A stretch of 64,000 nucleotides of DNA from Apoda limacodes (GCA_946406115.1 OX291549.1:17569901-17633900), one strand, 5' to 3'; counted from the stretch's first letter, positions 12,891 to 25,918 are shown. The notes: generated from the letters alone by a model not told the origin. Translations and numbers: made by a program.

Positions 12891-13485
12891 AAATCATTGG
12901 TATAACTAATTAATTAATTAATTGAAGTTAAATAAGGAGTTCCACGCCGATAACCGAATTTAGGGCGGTTAGGGCAAAGTCTATTCTTTACTATTATTAT
13001 TATGAAGTCTTGATATAACTATAATTTTCTGTTAACCTGAACCCAAAACTTTACGGAATAATAAAAATAATCAATAGCTGTCGATTTTAATGCATTGGGT
13101 TGCACCGTGACTGCACAAAAACATAAAAAAGAAAAATTTAAGGAAATAGTGTTACCAGTGTCAAATTTACGTTATTTTTATGTAATTTGTAATAAAGTAT
13201 ACCTGCTTTAGAAATAAGACCGAGTGTAGGCTCTTGACACGTAAGAAGCGGCGGCAAATTATAGCAAGTGGCGTCATTGAACCCTTGCGATTGCGAAACA
13301 ACGGAAACCCGTTCATTGCTCCTCCCCCCCCTCTTGATCACTCCCTTCACCTATACACCTGCTGCGAATTTTTAAATCCTAGATTGTACTTGATATGCTA
13401 GTAGCTCCCATATGGCGTGATTAGCATTGTTAACCACGAGGTTACATCATGCGCCATCATCTACCGTCTACATAACCGTCTTGGA

Positions 13486-13700
13486 CTCCCTTGCAGTCTA
13501 GTTGACAGCGTGGTCGGCTGCTGTGCAGAGGGTGTGGGTTCGATTCCCGCGCTGGATAAACATTTATATTTGTCTTGAGTCCGGGTGTATTTATGTATTA
13601 ATTTCAATAAAAAAAATATATGAGTATTTGTATCCGTTGTCTGTTATTCGTAATACAAGCTTTACTTAGTTTGGCATCGGATGGTGCTGTGTGATATGAC
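13486..13700 (+). mobile_element. tRNA-derived SINE
   Basis: A tRNA-like head carries an A-box-like 'tagttgacagcgtgg' (about 13499-13513) and a near-perfect B box GGTTCGATTCC (13537-13547), the two internal RNA polymerase III promoter elements at normal spacing. It is followed by a non-tRNA body ('gtcttgagtccgggtgt', 'tttggcatcggatgg') and ends in a T/A-rich tail with TTA/ATT repeats near 13710-13730. No intact cloverleaf is present, so it is a SINE rather than a tRNA gene. Confidence 0.65.
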
Positions 13701-16700
13701 ATTTTTTTATTACTATTATTATTATTATTAATTTAATCTAGTATTTAAAAATAGTTGGTACCGTCTTCTTATCATCTTAAATGACGATAATACTTACGAA
13801 ACCTAGAACTAGGACACCGTATCGTTCACTTTAATGTTAAATTAATTACTAGACTCTTCAATATTTTGGTACATTTGTCACGTTGACGACCTACGCCAAC
13901 AATTTCTTTACGTATTCTACTACTTATGTGTTTGGAACTTATATTTTTATTTTATTAGTTCAATCAATTCTTAAGGATTTCGAATCTGTCAGATTACTTT
14001 GAAGGCATTTAAACAAAATTAATAGAAAAACACGATCAGTAATTAATGGCTCGAATCCCACAGTGTTTTATTATATTAAAACTCTGACAGTTTAATTATT
14101 TTAGTTTTATTTATTAGATTTTTCATTAAATTTGCAAGCGTTTTACTGGATATAGAAGTTAAAAGAGATAAATGCGATATTCCTTTACGCCCCATATTTT
14201 TATACTATGTAGGTAACGTCACCATTAGCAGTATTTCCCATGTAGCGTTTTTGCTCTGTTAACGCTACATTATTAAATATTAATATTACAGTGTGCTACT
14301 AAATAGTATGAGTATGCTGACGTTACTTTGCCTAGCAGCGACCCATAAAGATAGGTACGTGATAGTGTGGCAGTGAGGGACAACGGCCGAACTGCCTCAT
14401 TCGCAGGTAGGCTAAGGGGTTAAGGAACTCCAGTGCACTATATCTAATACCATTGAACTCTAGCTGTCTCGCTCGCACACTGCACCCGGGTGCATCGGTC
14501 GCGATGCACACCGTGCGAATCCTACCCGCCACCATTACGCGTTTACGCGCTCCGCATGCGTAACACGTTATTTACGGACTTGGCATCTATGAAATGGTCA
14601 TCAGCCACGCCGTACTTAGAACATAGAATACAGCATAGAAATTATCATACGTTATTGTATAAAGGTTAGTATATATTATAGTTAGAGTTTAGTTGCGTTT
14701 GTAATTTTTTCATATACAAACTAAAACAAGGTGTTTAAAATTGTGAAGAAATTGAAAGGTTTTGTTAGTCACAGGTTTTCCTATATTATACTTTTACGCC
14801 GAAATATGTAGTCTATTTTTTTATGAAATCTGACAGACCCAGGTCCATGCTAATAATGTGCATAGTAATACAACAGTGACGTAATTACAGCACTCCAGAA
14901 ACGGTTACCGAAAACTGTCTCAAACAATTTATTACGAAACAAAAAAGTGCAACGACAGTCTGCCTAAGGAAACATTATGCGTGTCATACTTATTACAATG
15001 ACAAGTATATGAATTAAAAATCATCATAATTAAGCGCCATAAGTAAGCAGAACTTCTATTTTTGTATGAATTCTATTTGAACAAAATGACTCAATTGAAG
15101 AAACCAGTATTCAAGACATTCGTGCCCTCCCATACAAGAAATTATAGTTTTTTGTCAATAATACCCGTACGTTACGTAACCACGTGTGTTAGCCAGCTGC
15201 TGGCATGTGTCAATATAAAGTTTAACCAGTGGAAAGTTCAAAGAGGACGTTGACACCAGATGAACACGCAGCACTTCAGCACGCGGAGAGGGGCGCACGT
15301 CTAAGCGGTGCGCTTTGACGCGCACCAAGCAGAAATTCGCGCTATTTCGCTAGATATCTAATCGCGCGAGAAACTCTGGAAAACTTGATAACCAGGAAGA
15401 TGTTAGTGCAGGTTGAATTTCATAGCCTTTATTAACACCGTCTTGTGTGGCCTTAGATCAGTTTGAACAGTTGAGCATAAAAACTATAGTGTCTTATAAC
15501 TTATAACAATGGAAATTATGTACTAAAGTGGCACTGTCTTACATGTTTGAAATTATGTATTAAAGTGGCACTATCTTACATATTTACTAAACAGTTTTTA
15601 TTCTGCTTTTGATCGGTAAATGTCGTTTGGTTTTAGTATTTAAATGAAAAGAGTGATCCTACGCAAAGAATTACTAATATTAAATTACTTTATAAATTTA
15701 TTACGTTTAATCCTATTATATTATATTGCAAATGTGAAATTTTAGAAGATTTTTGTTTGTTTCTTAATTTAGCCGCAACGGAGCATCTAATTGAGCTGAA
15801 ATTAGGCAGAGAAAGACATAGATATCCAGATCCCACTTAAACGAACTAGAGCAACAGATATCAAAAAAGTAATAAAAACAATAAATCATGAAATTAGTAA
15901 GTAGAAGAAGGTAGACAAATTTAAAATTTTCATCAAATGTAAAACCTATGCACTGTAGAGTAACAGACGGAAAACAATTTAAAAAATATATCTATACGAG
16001 AAATAGATGAGGTATCTGATAAATAGAACATGAAACGTCTAGAAAACAATCCTATTTTGTTGAAGCCAGAAACGAAAACTGAAATCTAAATATATCCACT
16101 AATATTTTTCTAAGCAATGCTTTGCTTGTTTATGATAAACACACAACACAGACACTAGTTCCATGAGTCAATAACGTCATGAACTATAAATACGATGCTA
16201 TAATAGACTTGTAAGCGTTCGTAATCATGACCAGAGACTCTTATCGCCACCGGTGTGATAATAAGTAAACGTGCCACAGTCACACATATTCTTATAGGTT
16301 CACATTTTACAATTTTACGCAACGTTACGAATATCCCTAAAGTCATGCATGAGCGACGGTAACCATCTTTTTAGTTTAATCCTTCTTTCTTTTTAATCTA
16401 TTTTGGGTAAAATACTTAAAACAGCTTTTAAAAATGAAAATTTAGAGAAAAAAGTCGTTAGGATAAACAGGAAAGGATATTTGGTTTTTATTTATGGTCT
16501 AAAGAGGGAAGCCATTTCTACTGCCTCATCCCGAGAAGTAAGGAAAAACAGGAAAAGATATTTTAATGGTCTTAGTAGGGACTCGTTCCAACTGCCTCGC
16601 CCCAAAAAGGTAAAACAGATTTAAATGCCTAATAATTGAATGATCATATTTAATATTTTTGTTTTTTTAAAACATCATATCGTAATACGTACAATTTACG

Positions 16701-17256
16701 TTTTATGGTTTTATTCTAGCCAGTCAGAATTTTATACATTCGGTTATCAGACAAATACTAAAAAAATAATAATACAGTTACAACGCGCTAAGACCACAGC
16801 AAATCGACTACTGAATATTTTGTAGGCAGCAAGACACCTAATACCATTTATTTCACAAGTATAAAAACAAAAACGACAACTTCAAGGCCAACAGATAAAA
16901 TGTTATTCAACTTGACAAATAACAACTGCGAAATATTCCACAGTTTTGATAGTGACAATGATAAAGGTTGAAAATGGGAGAATATCTGAATTAGCTGTGA
17001 TAAAATATTTGGTATATTAAAGTGATTAAACTCGTTAAAAGCCAACGTGATAAACGAAGGCCGTTTCAGGCTAGTAGGTACGTGCGGCCCCGTGACCGTA
17101 GACCATTTCCCCAAATGGCAGCAATCGCCTTTCCTACAGACCTCAAGAGCGAAAGAGCGCGTTCCACTGGCCTAGAGCTCCACTTGCCTTGTTGCGTCTG
17201 ATCGTAGACGCTGCGTAGCTAGCGCGTAGCACTCTACGAAATAAATTACATTTATA
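13701..17256. other. Non-coding stretch with two local duplications
   Basis: No host gene. A 37-bp unit beginning 'gaaattatgta' is repeated twice at 15512-15585 (shared 'taaagtggcact'). A diverged duplication with shared 'aacaggaaa', 'atggtct' and 'actgcctc' lies at 16466-16615. The 15270-15380 interval is locally CG-richer. ORFs up to 88 codons show no domains. Confidence 0.45.
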
Positions 17257-17500
17257 TAGCTAATTTTAATTTTATTTTTACTATTTATCATCGAATATAT
17301 GATACGAAAAAGGTACATTTACTGTATGTACCTAAAATACAAATAATAGCTCATTTTAATTTAACTATTTATCATCGGATATATGCTACGAAATTGGTTA
17401 TATTTATCGCATATAAGTAACTAAATACAAATAATAGATAATTTTAATTTTATTTTTGCTATTAATCATCGGTTGTATGATAATGAAATATAACCAATAT
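17257..17500. repeat. Tandem repeat, about 2.7 copies of an 88-90 bp unit
   Basis: Units start at 17257, 17347 and 17435 with 'tagctaattttaatttta', 'tagctcattttaattta' and 'tagataattttaatttta'. Each continues with a 'ctatttatcatcg' word, then an ATATGATACG-like word and 'ctaaatacaaataa'. Divergence between copies is modest. This is a short satellite-like array with no coding role visible. Confidence 0.75.
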
Positions 17501-18720
17501 ATTTGGATATTTATTTTAAATGCTATAGATGTTTTGTTTCTTTGTGTTTTTTATCTTATATTATTAGCTACGGCTTAATCAATGGGATATAAATAATTGT
17601 ACTGAGATACACAATTATTTGCTAGATTCATACGAAAATATTTTTTAACCATAGACAAAGAATATTATTTGATATTTTTTTTGGTTCCTCTTGAGTAACA
17701 AATGGAAGAGTAAAAATGTAGAAATTTCTACTGAATTAACCTAAAACGCGGAAGCTTGTAAATGTTCTTATAATACGGCAATATTGAGAGCTACACGTGA
17801 ATTAAATAAAAGGTATCATTGTATCACGGTATCAAGTAAAACGTACCGTGAAAGGTATCATTTATCTCTGCACTAGATTTTTGGCTAATGCAGGTCTATA
17901 CATTACTCATGATACCGATTTGTATGCGCTGTCGAACTCTCCATGGCCAGACTTGATTTCAAGGAAATTTATTTCCATCAATTGCGCGACTTCAAATTTT
18001 TTTATCGAAACAACATCTATTGCAAACAAATTAATTTCTGTAAGTGTTAACTTCACAAGTAGATTTCCTATCGGTCGTTACATTTTATTATTTATATTAT
18101 TCTTTGTACGCTTCGATCATGATGCATGTGATAATCATAGTTCAAAGCAAATCGGTCAAATCCAATGATAGGATTTGGAGGTTTAGTTCAAATACAGGCT
18201 GTTTGATATTTTTTAGGCAACATGACAAAGAATTGATTAAAATTTTTAAAATTTGAAGTTATAATTGGATTTCCGTAAATGTATTTTAGAGTCGAGAGTA
18301 AATTATTGCCTGACCATTTACAGTTCATTTTGTTAAGTCAAAGATAAGTCAGGATTGGATTGTTTAAAAGTATGTAGTTATGCGCAAAATTCGCTGATTT
18401 CATATCTATGTAGAGAGTAAATTGAATACAATTTTTATTGTCAAATAAATTAATTCCTCGCAGAGGACCAACATACATGTAGTGAACAGTTGTATTTGTC
18501 TTAAATCATAAACATATTTTTTCCATATTTACAAACTTTGCTTAGTATGGATCAAATAGTACGTTAACATAAATTCAACAATTCTACCTTACATAATTTC
18601 CTATGTATAAGAAAAAAACCCAAACCCCGGAAATTTTTATCATTAAAATCAGAAAGTGTTTTGGTATTTGTCCTAGTTGGGTTTGCTGGAATTCCACGAA
18701 AAAAACGTTTTCCTCCTTAT
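17501..18720. other. Non-coding AT-rich stretch
   Basis: Two overlapping frames at 17848-18256 have no recognisable motif and an AT-rich composition. Nothing else is supported. Confidence 0.45.
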
Positions 18721-18721
18721 T

Positions 18722-18990
18722 AACCTAAATCCTCGGCGTTGGGTCAGTGGTTTATGAATTTCGATTTCATTTTAAAGAGTTCGAGTCCGGTGTGTATCAA
18801 CGTGATTTTACATTAACTTCTCAAGTACATTGATTATTCACACTACTGGCTTTTCGGTTAAGAAAAACATCGTGAAGAAACCAGTAGACGTCAAAAAAAA
18901 GATGTGAAGTCCAAAATCCGAACTAGGCCCACGTGTGGAGTGGACTATTCGCCCTCGGTGAGGGTAAACCGTGCTGACAGTGAAGACGTA
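18722..18990 (+). mobile_element. tRNA-derived SINE, family with 'cttttcggt...aacatcgtga' body
   Basis: The head has a degenerate A-box region ('gttgggtcagtggttt') and a B-box-like 'gagttcgagtccgg'. The body has 'ctggcttttcggttaag' and 'aaacatcgtgaagaaacc', then 'cgtatgaagctgataagg' at the 3' end. Inverted copies with the same order occur at 38556-38832 and, as a tail only, at 27386-27500. This is a common lepidopteran repeat design. Confidence 0.65.
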
Positions 18991-19773
18991 TGAAGCTGAT
19001 AAGGTAAGGTAAGCAAAAACACAATATTACGGAAATGATACGCCCTGTATAATTCGATATTACAGTATGTTTTTCACGCTCGCGGGCCGTGCCTCGTGAA
19101 GTTCGACTATCTGCCGTGGCACTTGTTTACTGTGATGCGCAGACCTTGAAATTCGGCGTCGGTCACTGGCCTTACACAACTGGCGAACGCACACAAAAGA
19201 AGTTCTCTATGTTAAGTTGTTGCCGAACCTCGTTCCTCATACCTAGCTTTTCGACAACAACATAAGTACGAAAAACACTCAGCTCGAATCTATTTTCGTT
19301 AGTAACTACATATTGTGTTTACATTACCTACGTTTTTTACATGGTTTAATGTTGAGTTGGAATTTTGTGATATAATTTCAATTCAAATGATATGATTTAA
19401 AATTGTATACATAGAAACAGTGTTACACGGTCAATTAAAAAGGCTTCGTGTGTGTAGTTCAGGAAAACACTAGCGCGCAAAATGTTAAACCGTAATCCGT
19501 AGGTACTTTTTCCGCAAATAGCTAGCCAGTTTTATGAATAAAAGAGGTCAAATCTCCTATAATAACCATTTATAGTTTTAGTGAATTATAAAGTCCTAGT
19601 ACCTACATCAATCTTATGGATACAAAAATCTTCATAGAATTGATAAATCCATTATAAATATGTATATTACATACTTACATACACAGAAATAATATTTCTT
19701 CGTTTACAACTCCCAAAAGGTTAAAATCTTCGATGAAAATATGTCATAAATGCCACATCTATGGCTACATAAT

Positions 19774-20007
19774 TAATAAATATATATTTTCATAGCGAAG
19801 ATGCAGTCAAATTATTAACGACGAGACAGGACTTGAACCTGCAACAATCCTTACAGTCCGTGTAAGATTTACCAATTGAGCTATCGAGGCATACCTAACT
19901 CTGGCCAATGAAAATCCCAACTACATCTTTGCTAAGATTGTTGCAGGTTCAAGTCCTGGCTCGAAGTTAATCTTTTGACTGCATCTGTGCTATGAAAATA
20001 TTTATTT
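19774..20007. repeat. Fold-back element enclosing a tRNA-like sequence
   Basis: The left arm, from about 19774, reads 'tattttcatagcg', 'gatgcagtcaaa', 'attaac', then 'caggacttgaacctgcaaca'. The right arm carries the reverse complements in mirrored order: 'tgttgcaggttcaagtcctg', 'gttaat', 'ttttgactgcatc', 'gctatgaaaata'. Arms are roughly 75 bp and enclose the 5' half of a tRNA-like sequence. It looks like a MITE whose inverted repeats include the T-arm of a tRNA. A related single arm lies at 30143-30202. No target-site duplication was defined. Confidence 0.65.
19820..19890 (-). pseudogene. tRNA-like sequence inside the fold-back element
   Basis: Reading the minus strand from 19890: an acceptor-like GCCTCGA, A box TAGCTCAATTGGT, an anticodon-arm region around GGACTGTAAGG, then B box GGTTCAAGTCC. 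Both Pol III boxes are good, but the acceptor ends do not pair well and the anticodon arm can be folded more than one way (a GTA or a GGA would fall in the loop, the latter without the usual U33). I call it a tRNA-derived pseudogene rather than a working tRNA. Confidence 0.55.
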
Positions 20008-21415
20008 ACATTGATCATTTATATTTTTAAACGTTTTTCTACAAAAGATAAGAGATAGTAACGTATTATATTTAATTTTACAAATGACAAAATACTTTAA
20101 GTAACTCATGATATTATTATTTGCTGTTAATGTTACAACTATGTTTTTTATCGTAAAATTATATTATTTGGAATTACATTTGTATGTATCAAATCGCTTT
20201 ATACTTTTTCCTAGTATAAATATCGATAAAAAATTCTACAAATTTAAATCGAGTAACAAAAAGTGAACGTACATGAACCGAATATCGCTGTAATCGGTTA
20301 TTATACATTGCTGCTAATGTTCTTCGTCTCAGCAAAATGATTTATACTACGGCAGTAACTGACTTATAAATTATAACTGTTGTAAAAAAACTTATTTTTG
20401 ATACTACACCACTAAACATAAATGAAATTGTGATTCAGTTGTTTAAACTACATCAGTGATGAAACAGAGCGATGTATCCCTGTTTCCTTTACCATCAATA
20501 ATAAGATGTGGGATTTATTTAGGTGATTCAACATAAAAAAACAATATAAATAAAGTTTTTTTACATACTCAAGTAACATAACTTAAAATTCTACTTAAAT
20601 CTCGCACACTAAAAAATTTACTCCCAATATTACCGCATATTATTATATAAGTAATGTATGATAATTTCTTAATTTATATGTCTTAAACTACACACTCATT
20701 AAATGCATTGCTGTTAGCAGGGGCTGCAATTTAGTGAAAACCCTCGTATATCACACAGCATGCTATGTGAAATGGCGTATAGCTACCTATAAGTATGACC
20801 ACAGTGTGACGGTCAGTATTTTTCTCAAAGAAATAGATATGTAAACTTTATCCAAATTGGGTAAACCTTTCTAGAGCAATAGTTTTCTTTATATACGTAG
20901 GTATACACAAATGATAGGAAACTTGGTGAATAATTAATAAATAAATACCGTGCTAGTATATAGCTATTTTTTGCTTTGGGTTTGTATTTTATTAGTCCAT
21001 TGACTTCAGAACGAGGTGCTCGATATTTTTTTTGGGTCGGTGTGCTGTTTTGCTCGACTGTGGTATCATTACAGCGAGCGCGTGTCGGTAGGTACCGACA
21101 TGGCCGAGTGTGAGTCGCGGACGAGATGCTTCACTTGTGTTAGTGATTGGCAATTTTGGTAGCAGCCTCAAGGACAACCAGCTCAAGTTCAGTACCACCT
21201 TCGAATGACATTATTACGAACATTGAACTTGGTCATTTCCTGCGTCAACTGAACTGGTTAAAATACACCGTCGTACAGTTCAGAATTTCATTAAAATGCG
21301 ATCAGTATTGACTTAGAAACAATACCAACATTACCATATAAAATGATTATGTGAATGAATCCAATGCATGTAAGTTAGTTGCTTTAAAATTTAATGTTAA
21401 CTCAACAATAGTGCT
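20008..21415. other. Non-coding stretch, no gene supported
   Basis: AT-rich with no recognisable repeat. The 21000-21200 interval is mildly GC-richer and holds a 68-codon minus-strand frame without known motifs. Confidence 0.45.
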
Positions 21416-21860
21416 TTTTCAACCGACTTCAAAAAACGACGACGTTCTCAATTCGGCTGTTTGTATTTTTTTATGAATGTTTGGGCATAACTCCGTCATT
21501 TATGTATAGACGGATTTTCAAAATTCTTTTTTTATTTCAAACTTCCAAGGTGGTCCCTGATGTAGTGAATTTAAAACTTATATTTTTGGTCAAAAAAAAT
21601 AATTGGTGTTCATTTGGAACTGGTGAAACGCCTTTTATGTTGATGATTGGATTGAAATTTTAATTTTTTTATTGTATAATACAAACTTTTTTGACAAAAA
21701 AAAAACAACCGTCCCAAAAAAAGATGCACTAAAAAGGTAAAAATAATTATTTATTTTCAAAAATCTGATCTAAATTACAGTTTGAAGTTGGTTTCATGAA
21801 AGTGAAGTGGTTGTTTTTTTAGTGCATCTTTTTGAAGCCGGTTGTTGTTTTTTTTTTAAG
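21416..21860. mobile_element. Lepidopteran interspersed repeat with internal hairpin
   Basis: Begins 'caaccgacttcaaaaaacg' and continues 'cgttctcaattcggctg', matching the repeat at 12107. At the right end 'agtgcatctttttgaagccgg' is the inverse of that head and of an internal 'aaaaaaagatgcactaaaaa' near 21717-21737, so 21706-21850 can fold as a hairpin. A 60-codon frame inside is part of the repeat. Class not determined. Confidence 0.55.
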
Positions 21861-24730
21861 TTTTTATGTATTATTCGTTATAATTAAGGATAAAAAAGTT
21901 CGTTAGGAATCGGGAGTATATTATTTGTCTTTAAGCTGATGATTAACGACGTATGTAAAATATATGAGGCCAAGTCCATATACCTACTCTGCATCAGAAG
22001 CAACGTTTTGACGATATACTGACCTCACCCCCTGTCATGCAGGTCTAAAGCAGTTACAGAAAAGAGACTATTTCTCACATTATGATGCGAGTGTCACATT
22101 CAAAGATACTGGGAATAAAAACCATGAAGATATACATGCATACATACATAATGAAGTATAAAAATACCGAATTAATTGTGTAAATCGAAGGTTGTGTTTG
22201 GAAATTAAATTAAGATTTTTGGTGTTCCAGGTAAGTGACGTAAGCTGTGTCCACACAAGGTGAGGTGAGGGTCAGGTGAGCTTGGTTAGCAGTTAGTTTG
22301 TGGTCGGTGCGCTGGTTGGAGCACAATGCACCGAGCTGCATCGGTGCACTCACCTCGGCTAACGGGCTGCCCTGAGCCGAGGCGCCACTACGCCATCTGT
22401 CACCATCGGAACTAACAGGCGAACTTCGTGCATACCGCCAATTACATTAATCATTTCACTTATTTATTATATTCAAAACATTGCTTAATACGTACACATA
22501 TTTCTGTGAATGCCTTGAATTACCTAAATATTTCACTATTTTAATATAGTTTTTTTAAATGCACACTTATATTTTTGGTAATGTATTCATTACCAAAATT
22601 GTTTTTTTAAGGTTGGTTGGTTTTTTAACCATTTTGCAAAGAGATACGTTTTTGTTTTTACTTACCACTTATGTAGGAAGATTATCCTCAGGTGCTTCAG
22701 TACCTACTTACTATAAGACCACGGTATATATATATATATATTAATATGACCAAGTGAATTTGCTAATTTCATGGTTATAAATGAATATTTGAATTCTATA
22801 CCGACAAAAAACTGAGAAAATCTAGTCATAGTCTTAAGGATAGCGCAAACGCCTATATTTAATTTAAATATTAAATTACATTTTATTAAAATTATTTAAA
22901 TTTATTAATAACATTATATAGATTTATTGATTATGAATTAAATTTAACGAGATATATCAATAAGAACCAAATGGTCCACCAGTTTTTTAAAAATAATGGG
23001 AATACCCAATCCTCACAGTAGTCAGTACGAATTCTGTACATATATATATAGAAGAACAAAACAACGACGCCTCTTTATAAAAAAATAACATAATCGTTGA
23101 TGCAGAAACCATTACGAACTTTAGCTTTAAATACTTTACATTTATTAAAAAAAAATACACCACCCTCTGTAAAATGATTCAACTTGTATACAATTAAATA
23201 CAGTAATGATGCCCAAATGTCCCGTAGAGCTTTTAACGCAAAACTTCCCATAAATCGGTACAAGTTAAATAGCGTGAAATGCCCACATTCAAATTTAAAT
23301 TATGGACAAAAAAAATTGGGTACACGGCTGACCATAGACTCTATAGACCATAGACTGACTATTGTCCACGCTATTATAGAAATTTTGTAAGCGAGCATTA
23401 TAGTTTTCATACCTGCTTTCTTATTTCATTGCTAATAGGCTATTTTTAAACAAATCTTAAAAACAAGCAACAATTTAGCTTTAGTAGATATTCAGCTACA
23501 AATTATTTTTGGTCACAAATTAAATTGGGAATCGTTAAATTCTATCAAAATGGTAACACATTACTTACTTCGATTCAAAATAATAAACGTTATTTTAAAA
23601 AATAAGTAATAAAGAAATCGATTGATATATTATAGGCCTATACATCATGCATGTAAACTCCGCTTGATGTCAAATTCCAAACAAATACCTAAATTATGAG
23701 AGTACAATATTGTGAAAATATTCCGCGGCGTCCCGCTGGTATTTTGTCATTAAGACGCTAGTTTCTAAGGATATCCCTCTGTCGAGATATCGTTTAGCGT
23801 AGACACAATGCTTCGACTATCTGAGAATGTCGGTTACGAACCCATCCAACAAAAGGATGTTAAAAAAATCACTAGCAACTTAAAAAATTCAAGCCGCATA
23901 TTTTTTATCGTTAAAAATAGTTACGATTCATCTATTAATGTTTTTTTTGCGGCAACAGAAGAGTTGGATATCGCAAAACTTGCACAAAGATACACATTCA
24001 GCAAAAAGCAGTTTACCTGTTCTTGAAATCTGAGATGAAGGGAAAGGGTAGGTCGAATCCCTTCGTGATTTTTTTTTATCAAAGCGATAAGTCTGTTCTA
24101 CCTGTGTTTTTTGCGCAAAAAGGTAAAAATCGGAATCCTTAAAATTGAAATTAAAAGGAAGTCAGATTAAGGGTTAGTTGATTTCTATTGATCCCATGTC
24201 AGCGTGGCAGATGGGTTTGGATTTACTAGTTGCACTCTGATCCGAGTATAATAGTCTACAGTCGTTATTAAAAATTCGGTCATGACATTAAAAACCTGAT
24301 TAAAATAACAAAACCCATTCCTTTACTTTATTTTATTAAGACAAAGATGCCAAACTTTTTTTTACTTTTTTTATAGAAACTTTGGCAAAGCAGTATGGCA
24401 CACTAGATAATAGACCGTTTTGTGATTGTCACAATTTATGGGTATTAAAGAAACAATGCCGTGAATAATGCTTTTGTTTCTTAGAACTTTTCCGGGAACT
24501 GATAATTGCTTGTAATTTCACTAATAAATCAACCAGGACTGTTTAAGTTAAAGCTTTTTTAAAGGGTGTTTTTAATATTTATTTTGGTTGTCAAAAAGAA
24601 AGGTATTAATCCTTAAGTGAAGATCAGAAGTTAGAATATTATAGTACAGCTAAATATAGATTATAATAGTATTATCTTCAAATCTCTAACTGTATTCTTT
24701 TAACTCCAGTCCTATTGTTATGAAAAAACG
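21861..24730. other. Non-coding stretch with small repeats and a locally structured GC-rich patch
   Basis: At 21980-22060 are the words 'ctgcatcagaagca' and 'gtcatgcaggtctaaag', also seen at 29553 and 40572, so a degraded repeat family. At 22225-22400 a GC-rich patch holds an ideal 5' splice-site word (caggtaagt, 22229-22237), several 'aggtgag' words and a perfect 8-bp-stem hairpin (tgcaccga/tcggtgca). (TA)n occurs at 22726-22741 and 23039-23051. A 72-codon frame at 23808 has no known motif. Confidence 0.4.
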
Positions 24731-24731
24731 G

Positions 24732-24888
24732 CCACGTTTAGCAGAAATGCCAACTACTATCTAAAACCTTCTAAAATAGCTTATGACTAGTTTTATATTT
24801 CTAACATTTGGATTTTAGACATTCGTTTTCCATGAAGAGAAAATTGAGGATATCTAATGGCGGCGTTAGTGGGCTGTAAGAGGGGCCC
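24732..24888. repeat. Degraded copy of the 55.5-kb fold-back MITE
   Basis: 'ggatatctaatggcggcgtt' followed by 'agtgggc' and 'gtaagagg' matches the right arm of the element at 55525-55867 ('ggatatctaatgacggcgtt', 'agttggcagttagagg'). 'acgtttagcagaaatgcca' at the other end resembles its left terminus. Strongly decayed. Confidence 0.4.
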
Positions 24889-25578
24889 TTAAATAAAAGC
24901 TATAAGCAAATTACCGTTTTAACTTATACTTTAAAATAGACATCATATGATGATCAGGTGACAACCCTTAACTCTTTCTTTTTATCCGTAAGTTAACCTT
25001 CTTTTTCAAATTCAAAATAAGCAAAGAAATAACAATATGCGCGCTCTTATCGCTAATGAGCGATATCTTTCAGACAACTATTGGTAAAATAATTTTAGAA
25101 ATCGGATAAGTAGTTTCGGAGATCACCCCGTAGATAAAAATTACAAACTCACAAGTTTACAAACTTACAAAAGGTACCTCTTTATAATATTAGTAAAAAT
25201 AGTCGTCCTAAATTTAATAAATTTATTTATGGCTACACTTGACCGTCCTTGTTCACCAATTTAGGGTAAAACTGATTCATATACCAAGTAGTTATAAGTT
25301 AGATCTGAGTAATAAATGAGTCAGTCTTAAATCGCTTCAGTTCAATTGAATAATCTAACACTACACACATGTTCCCTAATGGAAAGAATTGCAGTTAGTA
25401 GGAAGTGGCACAAGGTGCAGTGGGTTAGCAATTTGTTAAGAATACCGAAATTAGGTCATAAAAAGCTAATTAGATATTGAGTGACAGTGTCCTGCAGCAA
25501 CAGAAGTTTGCCAGGATCGTAGCGAGTGGCAGCCTTTATCTAAGTTTAATAATAATCTAGAGGATATAAAAGTCAAGA
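24889..25578. other. Non-coding stretch with one Helitron/RTE-like tail
   Basis: At 25090-25200 a decayed 3' fragment ('gtagtttcggagatcacc', 'acaaacttacaaaagg', 'ctctttataatattagta') matches the usual inverted tail of lepidopteran short interspersed elements. No gene is seen. Confidence 0.4.
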
Positions 25579-25699
25579 ACCTTATTAGGAACAGTCTCGT
25601 GCTATTCGAACGGGTTTCGAGAGGTAAGTCAGACTTCCATACATTTTTCTTTCAAATTCCAGAGTCCGAATAACTCTAGACTGTTACCAATAACATCCC
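25579..25699. repeat. Hairpin MITE copy 1 (AACAGTCTCG family)
   Basis: The left end 'accttattaggaacagtctcg' type sequence is mirrored on the right by 'gactgttaccaataac'. The interior words 'gaagt'/'agtcagacttcc', 'acatttttctt' and 'ttccagagtccgaata' match copies at 44863-45022 and 55950-56116. This copy is shorter (about 120 bp) and the most decayed of the three. Confidence 0.65.
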
Positions 25700-25727
25700 A
25701 AGTCTTATTCTACTTGTTATAAATATT

Positions 25728-25747
25728 AATAATAATAATAATAATAA
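25728..25747. repeat. (AAT)n microsatellite
   Basis: About six consecutive AAT units followed by 'aaaatag'. Confidence 0.8.
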
Positions 25748-25918
25748 AATAGAAACTTATACAATGCTTGATAAAAACTTGCAATAAAATTGTTCAATAG
25801 ATTCTCACCTTCAATGGTTTTGTATGAAAAAGAAAAGATACGTAATTTTAATAAAGCTTGCGTGGAAAAGTTTCTACCTACCTTTAAAGGCTAGTTATTG
25901 TTTTGACCCACCAAAGTG

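Noticed and set aside
19820..19890. Functional tRNA gene
   Set aside because: Pol III boxes are good, but acceptor pairing and anticodon loop are not canonical and it lies inside a fold-back repeat.
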